The notes under the pieces: model-generated
The model's input: the letters and a program-made list of their open reading frames with translations, nothing else
Database searches by the model: none
Told to the model about the DNA's origin: nothing
In this document: positions 18,751 to 20,591 of the stretch, piece by piece
How positions within the stretch are numbered: position 1 is the first letter of the stretch
Layout: each line of letters starts with the position of its first letter
NCBI GenBank assembly: GCA_037178675.1
Contig: JAYMGJ010000659.1
Location: 1 to 20,591 of the forward strand
Source of the DNA: Scleroderma bovista
Lineage: Eukaryota; Basidiomycota; Agaricomycetes; Boletales; Sclerodermataceae
DNA length: 20,591 nucleotides
Reading direction: 5' to 3'
Translations under genes and position numbers: made by a program

Positions 18751-18833
18751 AGGGCCGAGCCCACAAGGCTGCAATGCGTATTCCACACCGAGTGTGTGCG
18801 GCCATTGTCTGGGTTTGAAAATCGGTTAGGGCG

Positions 18834-18840
18834 TATATAA
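18834..18840 (+). promoter_or_regulatory. TATA box of the antisense gene
   Basis: TATATAA stands 62 bp before the ATG at 18903, which allows a start site about 30 bp downstream. It lies inside the gypsy element but outside the LTR, pointing opposite to the element's own transcription. The ATG has A at -3 (AAACATGTC). Confidence 0.65.
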
Positions 18841-18902
18841 GACTGGCCTTTGGTGACGGTAGCCCAACAAATCCTTTCCTTCATACCACCCTCGATTTAA
18901 AC

Positions 18903-19974
18903 ATGTCCGCTAGCAACACCGACATTGTCGACTGGACGCGCGCCCCCTCGCCCGAGTTGGAAGGGAAGCCGACCGATTCGATCCAAGTCCAAATCGCCAA
19001 GTTCGACGAACAGTCGCGTCGGCGACGGGAGCGATTGATGAAACAGGCGGCCGAGCAAGAGGTGAGGAGGTTGGCGGAGGAGGCTGCCAGGAAGAAGGCT
19101 GAGGAAGAGGCGAGAAGGGTCGCTGAAGAGAAGCGGAAAGCCGAAGAGGAGGCGAAGCAAGTCGCCGAGGCGAAGGCACGAGCGGATTTCGAGGCAAGGC
19201 GCAAGGCCGAGGCGGAGGTGAGGGCGAGAGAGAAGGCCGAGTCGCTGGCGGCTGGCGAGGCGATGCGGGAACGTTTAGGGCTGGGGCCGAAGCCTAAGGT
19301 GCGCCGTTGGTTTTTTTCTTTATTTGATTTTTGCTGATTTATTATTGAAATAGCCCCGACAGGTGACTGCCCGCTCGAACATGGGCATAATGGGGTTCAG
19401 GCCCCCTTGTGACCGATGCAGGCGAAGCGGCAACAGTGGCGGGTGCGAGCTGGCCGACGGTGCGCGCACACCGACTTGCAGTCAGTGTCAACGATCCAAG
19501 ATCAAGTGCACCTTTGGTGTGTCAACGGCCGCGATGGAGAGGTCGGCGAGTGGAGAGAAGAGAAAGCAAAGCGAGAAGACGGTGGAGGCAAACACGTCGC
19601 CGAGAGGAGGCAAAAAGAGGAAACGGTCGAAGAAGACAATCGCCGACGCCGCAAGTATGGAGGAGATCGAGGCGGCGATGGGAGGGTTCTCGGTGGCTGG
19701 GCCATCGAATCGGCCAGACCCAGTCGCGCTGGTCCTAGACCGCCGACTCGGGGAAATTGTGGCGGCGATCAACCGCAACACCAGGGAACTGGTCAAGCTC
19801 GGTCGAAAGGTAGAAGGGGTAGCCTGGGAGACGAAGAGGGTCGCAGATGCGAGGGATCCAAAAGGCAAGGGCAAGGCGATGCCCGAGGGGAGCGAAGAGC
19901 AGGAGGAGTCGGACGAGACGGACGGGGAAGGCGAAGAGTCGGGAGACGAAGACGGAGAGGGCGAGTCCGAGTAG
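18903..19974 (+). CDS. Antisense Zn-cluster/coiled-coil protein carried by the gypsy element (one intron)
   Basis: Exon 1 (18903-19298, 132 codons) starts MSASNTDIVDWTRAPSPELE and continues as a long Ala/Glu/Arg/Lys coiled coil (about residues 35-125). The intron 19299-19362 (64 nt) starts GTGCGC, has a TGCTGAT branch site and ends GACAG. Both exons are phase 0. Exon 2 (19363-19974) holds a Cys cluster CX2CX8CX10CX2CX6C at about residues 148-181 (PCDRC...CSQCQRSKIKC, the second half like a Zn2Cys6 finger), then a basic KKRKRSKK stretch fit for nuclear import, and an acidic tail (GEGEESGDEDGEGESE). Total 335 aa. Both exons are open with strong coding bias, and TATA box and Kozak context are present. 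Proteins of this make-up recur in mushroom genomes, as far as I recall often near gypsy elements. The role is unknown; DNA or chromatin binding is my inference. Confidence 0.82.
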
Positions 19975-20062
19975 TCGGACCATATTTGTATTTAGTTTTC
20001 TTTTTTCTTTTTACTTTGTTTTTGTATACTATCAATAGACTTTGTTCGGTGATCCGAAAGAC

Positions 20063-20591
20063 TTAGCGTGAGAGGCTTTCTAAGGGGCCTGGCTTAGTCG
20101 GGTAGGCTTTGTGATAGTCGGCCACGAGTTCTGATGCGTGTCCTAGCTCGGTCGCGATCAACCAAGATGTTTCTTCGTCGGTACCTTCGTAACCAGCCCA
20201 TCTAACTAGGTAGAGGAGTGGGCATTGGCGTCGACGTCGGTCGAACTTTGAGTCGAGGATCTCGGTGATCTCGAACTCGGGTTCGCCGTACTTCGATGGG
20301 AGGTGGTGGAGGTTGTGACCAATTCGGTATTGTGTTCGGTGTCGCTGGTTCGAGTTGTGAGATGTGGAAGACCGGATGGACAGCACGCATAGAGTCGGGG
20401 AAACGGATTGTGAATGATAAAGTGCCGACTTGGGCGATGATTGGGTAGGGGCCGAGATTCTTCTCGGAGAGTTTCTTTGACGGTCGGGTAGACCTAAAGT
20501 ACTTGGCTTTGACAAATACTTGATCACCGACTTTGAAATCGGGTGCGGGTGATCTTCTGGCGTCAGCAGGGCCTTGGTACCTTTTCTGGGC
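20063..20591 (-). pseudogene. Ty3/gypsy polyprotein end: integrase C-terminus and chromodomain, frameshifted
   Basis: From the window edge the minus strand reads KRYQGPADARRSPAPDFKVG, then the GPY/F module (LGPYPIIAQVGTLSFTI) and the VHPVFHISQLEP motif that close a chromovirus integrase. At about 20290 the frame shifts, apparently by loss of two bases after PPPPPIEV. The chromodomain continues in the other frame: EPEFEITEILDSKF...LLYLVRWAGYEGTDEETSWL, ending with TAA before 20063. The expected aromatic cage positions (F in EFEIT, W and Y in VRWAGY) are kept. In chromoviruses this domain steers integration to histone-marked chromatin. The frameshift would detach the chromodomain in this copy unless it is a sequencing error. 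The stop faces the stop of the antisense gene, 88 bp apart. Confidence 0.92.

Noticed and set aside
19409..20066. Alternative ORFs at 19409-19738, 19416-20066 and minus-strand ORFs at 18881-19204 and 19488-19983
   Set aside because: They are shadows of the GC-rich antisense gene. Only the 18903/19363 frame joins through a good intron and has the Cys cluster.

Overview
The window looks like a repeat-dense stretch of a basidiomycete (mushroom-forming, Agaricomycetes-type) nuclear genome. Three things point there: a Plavaka-type transposase with C2H2 N-terminus and ~50-nt spliceosomal introns, a chromodomain Ty3/gypsy element carrying an antisense Zn-cluster gene, and a fungal Ty1/copia element with a half-tRNA primer site. 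I see no clearly intact single-copy host gene, no rRNA or tRNA gene and no CRISPR array. Almost everything is mobile DNA, its remains, or minisatellite.

Left part (1-5300). A Ty1/copia element runs off the left edge on the minus strand: Gag plus start of protease, primer-binding site at 1339-1348, 5' LTR from 1349. A GAT/CCACC-rich minisatellite follows (about 1690-2400). Next is a two-level nest: a plus-sense solo LTR (A, 2664-4499, target duplication GGCAA) split by a minus-sense solo LTR (B, 2783-3996, target duplication CTTCC). A diverged minus-sense LTR-like repeat (C1, about 4505-5300) flanks it and has a relative, C2, at about 12430-13050.

Middle (5300-15600). There are weak ORFs, a GGGTAT-rich patch, a 117-bp tandem duplication, an acidic ORF split by solo LTR C (7642-8236, target duplication GTTAC), a 21-bp minisatellite, and a decayed fragment of the mitochondrial processing peptidase beta subunit lying exactly between two copies of a ~50-bp repeat. 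Then come a tiny LTR-like unit with polypurine tract and primer site, a second array resembling the 21-bp family, and a TCTGAC satellite (11230-11910). A minus-strand spliced gene fragment of unknown function lies at 14848-15305.

Right part (15638-20591). A decayed Plavaka transposase gene (15638-18113) is cut by a minus-sense chromodomain Ty3/gypsy element. The element's 3' LTR (18114-18737), polypurine tract (18738-18750) and integrase/chromodomain end (20063-20591, frameshifted) are visible. Between them, on the opposite strand, sits a 335-codon gene (18903-19974) with its own TATA box and one intron. An intron in antisense orientation is not removed from the genomic RNA and so can survive retrotransposition. 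This is the most interesting object in the window.
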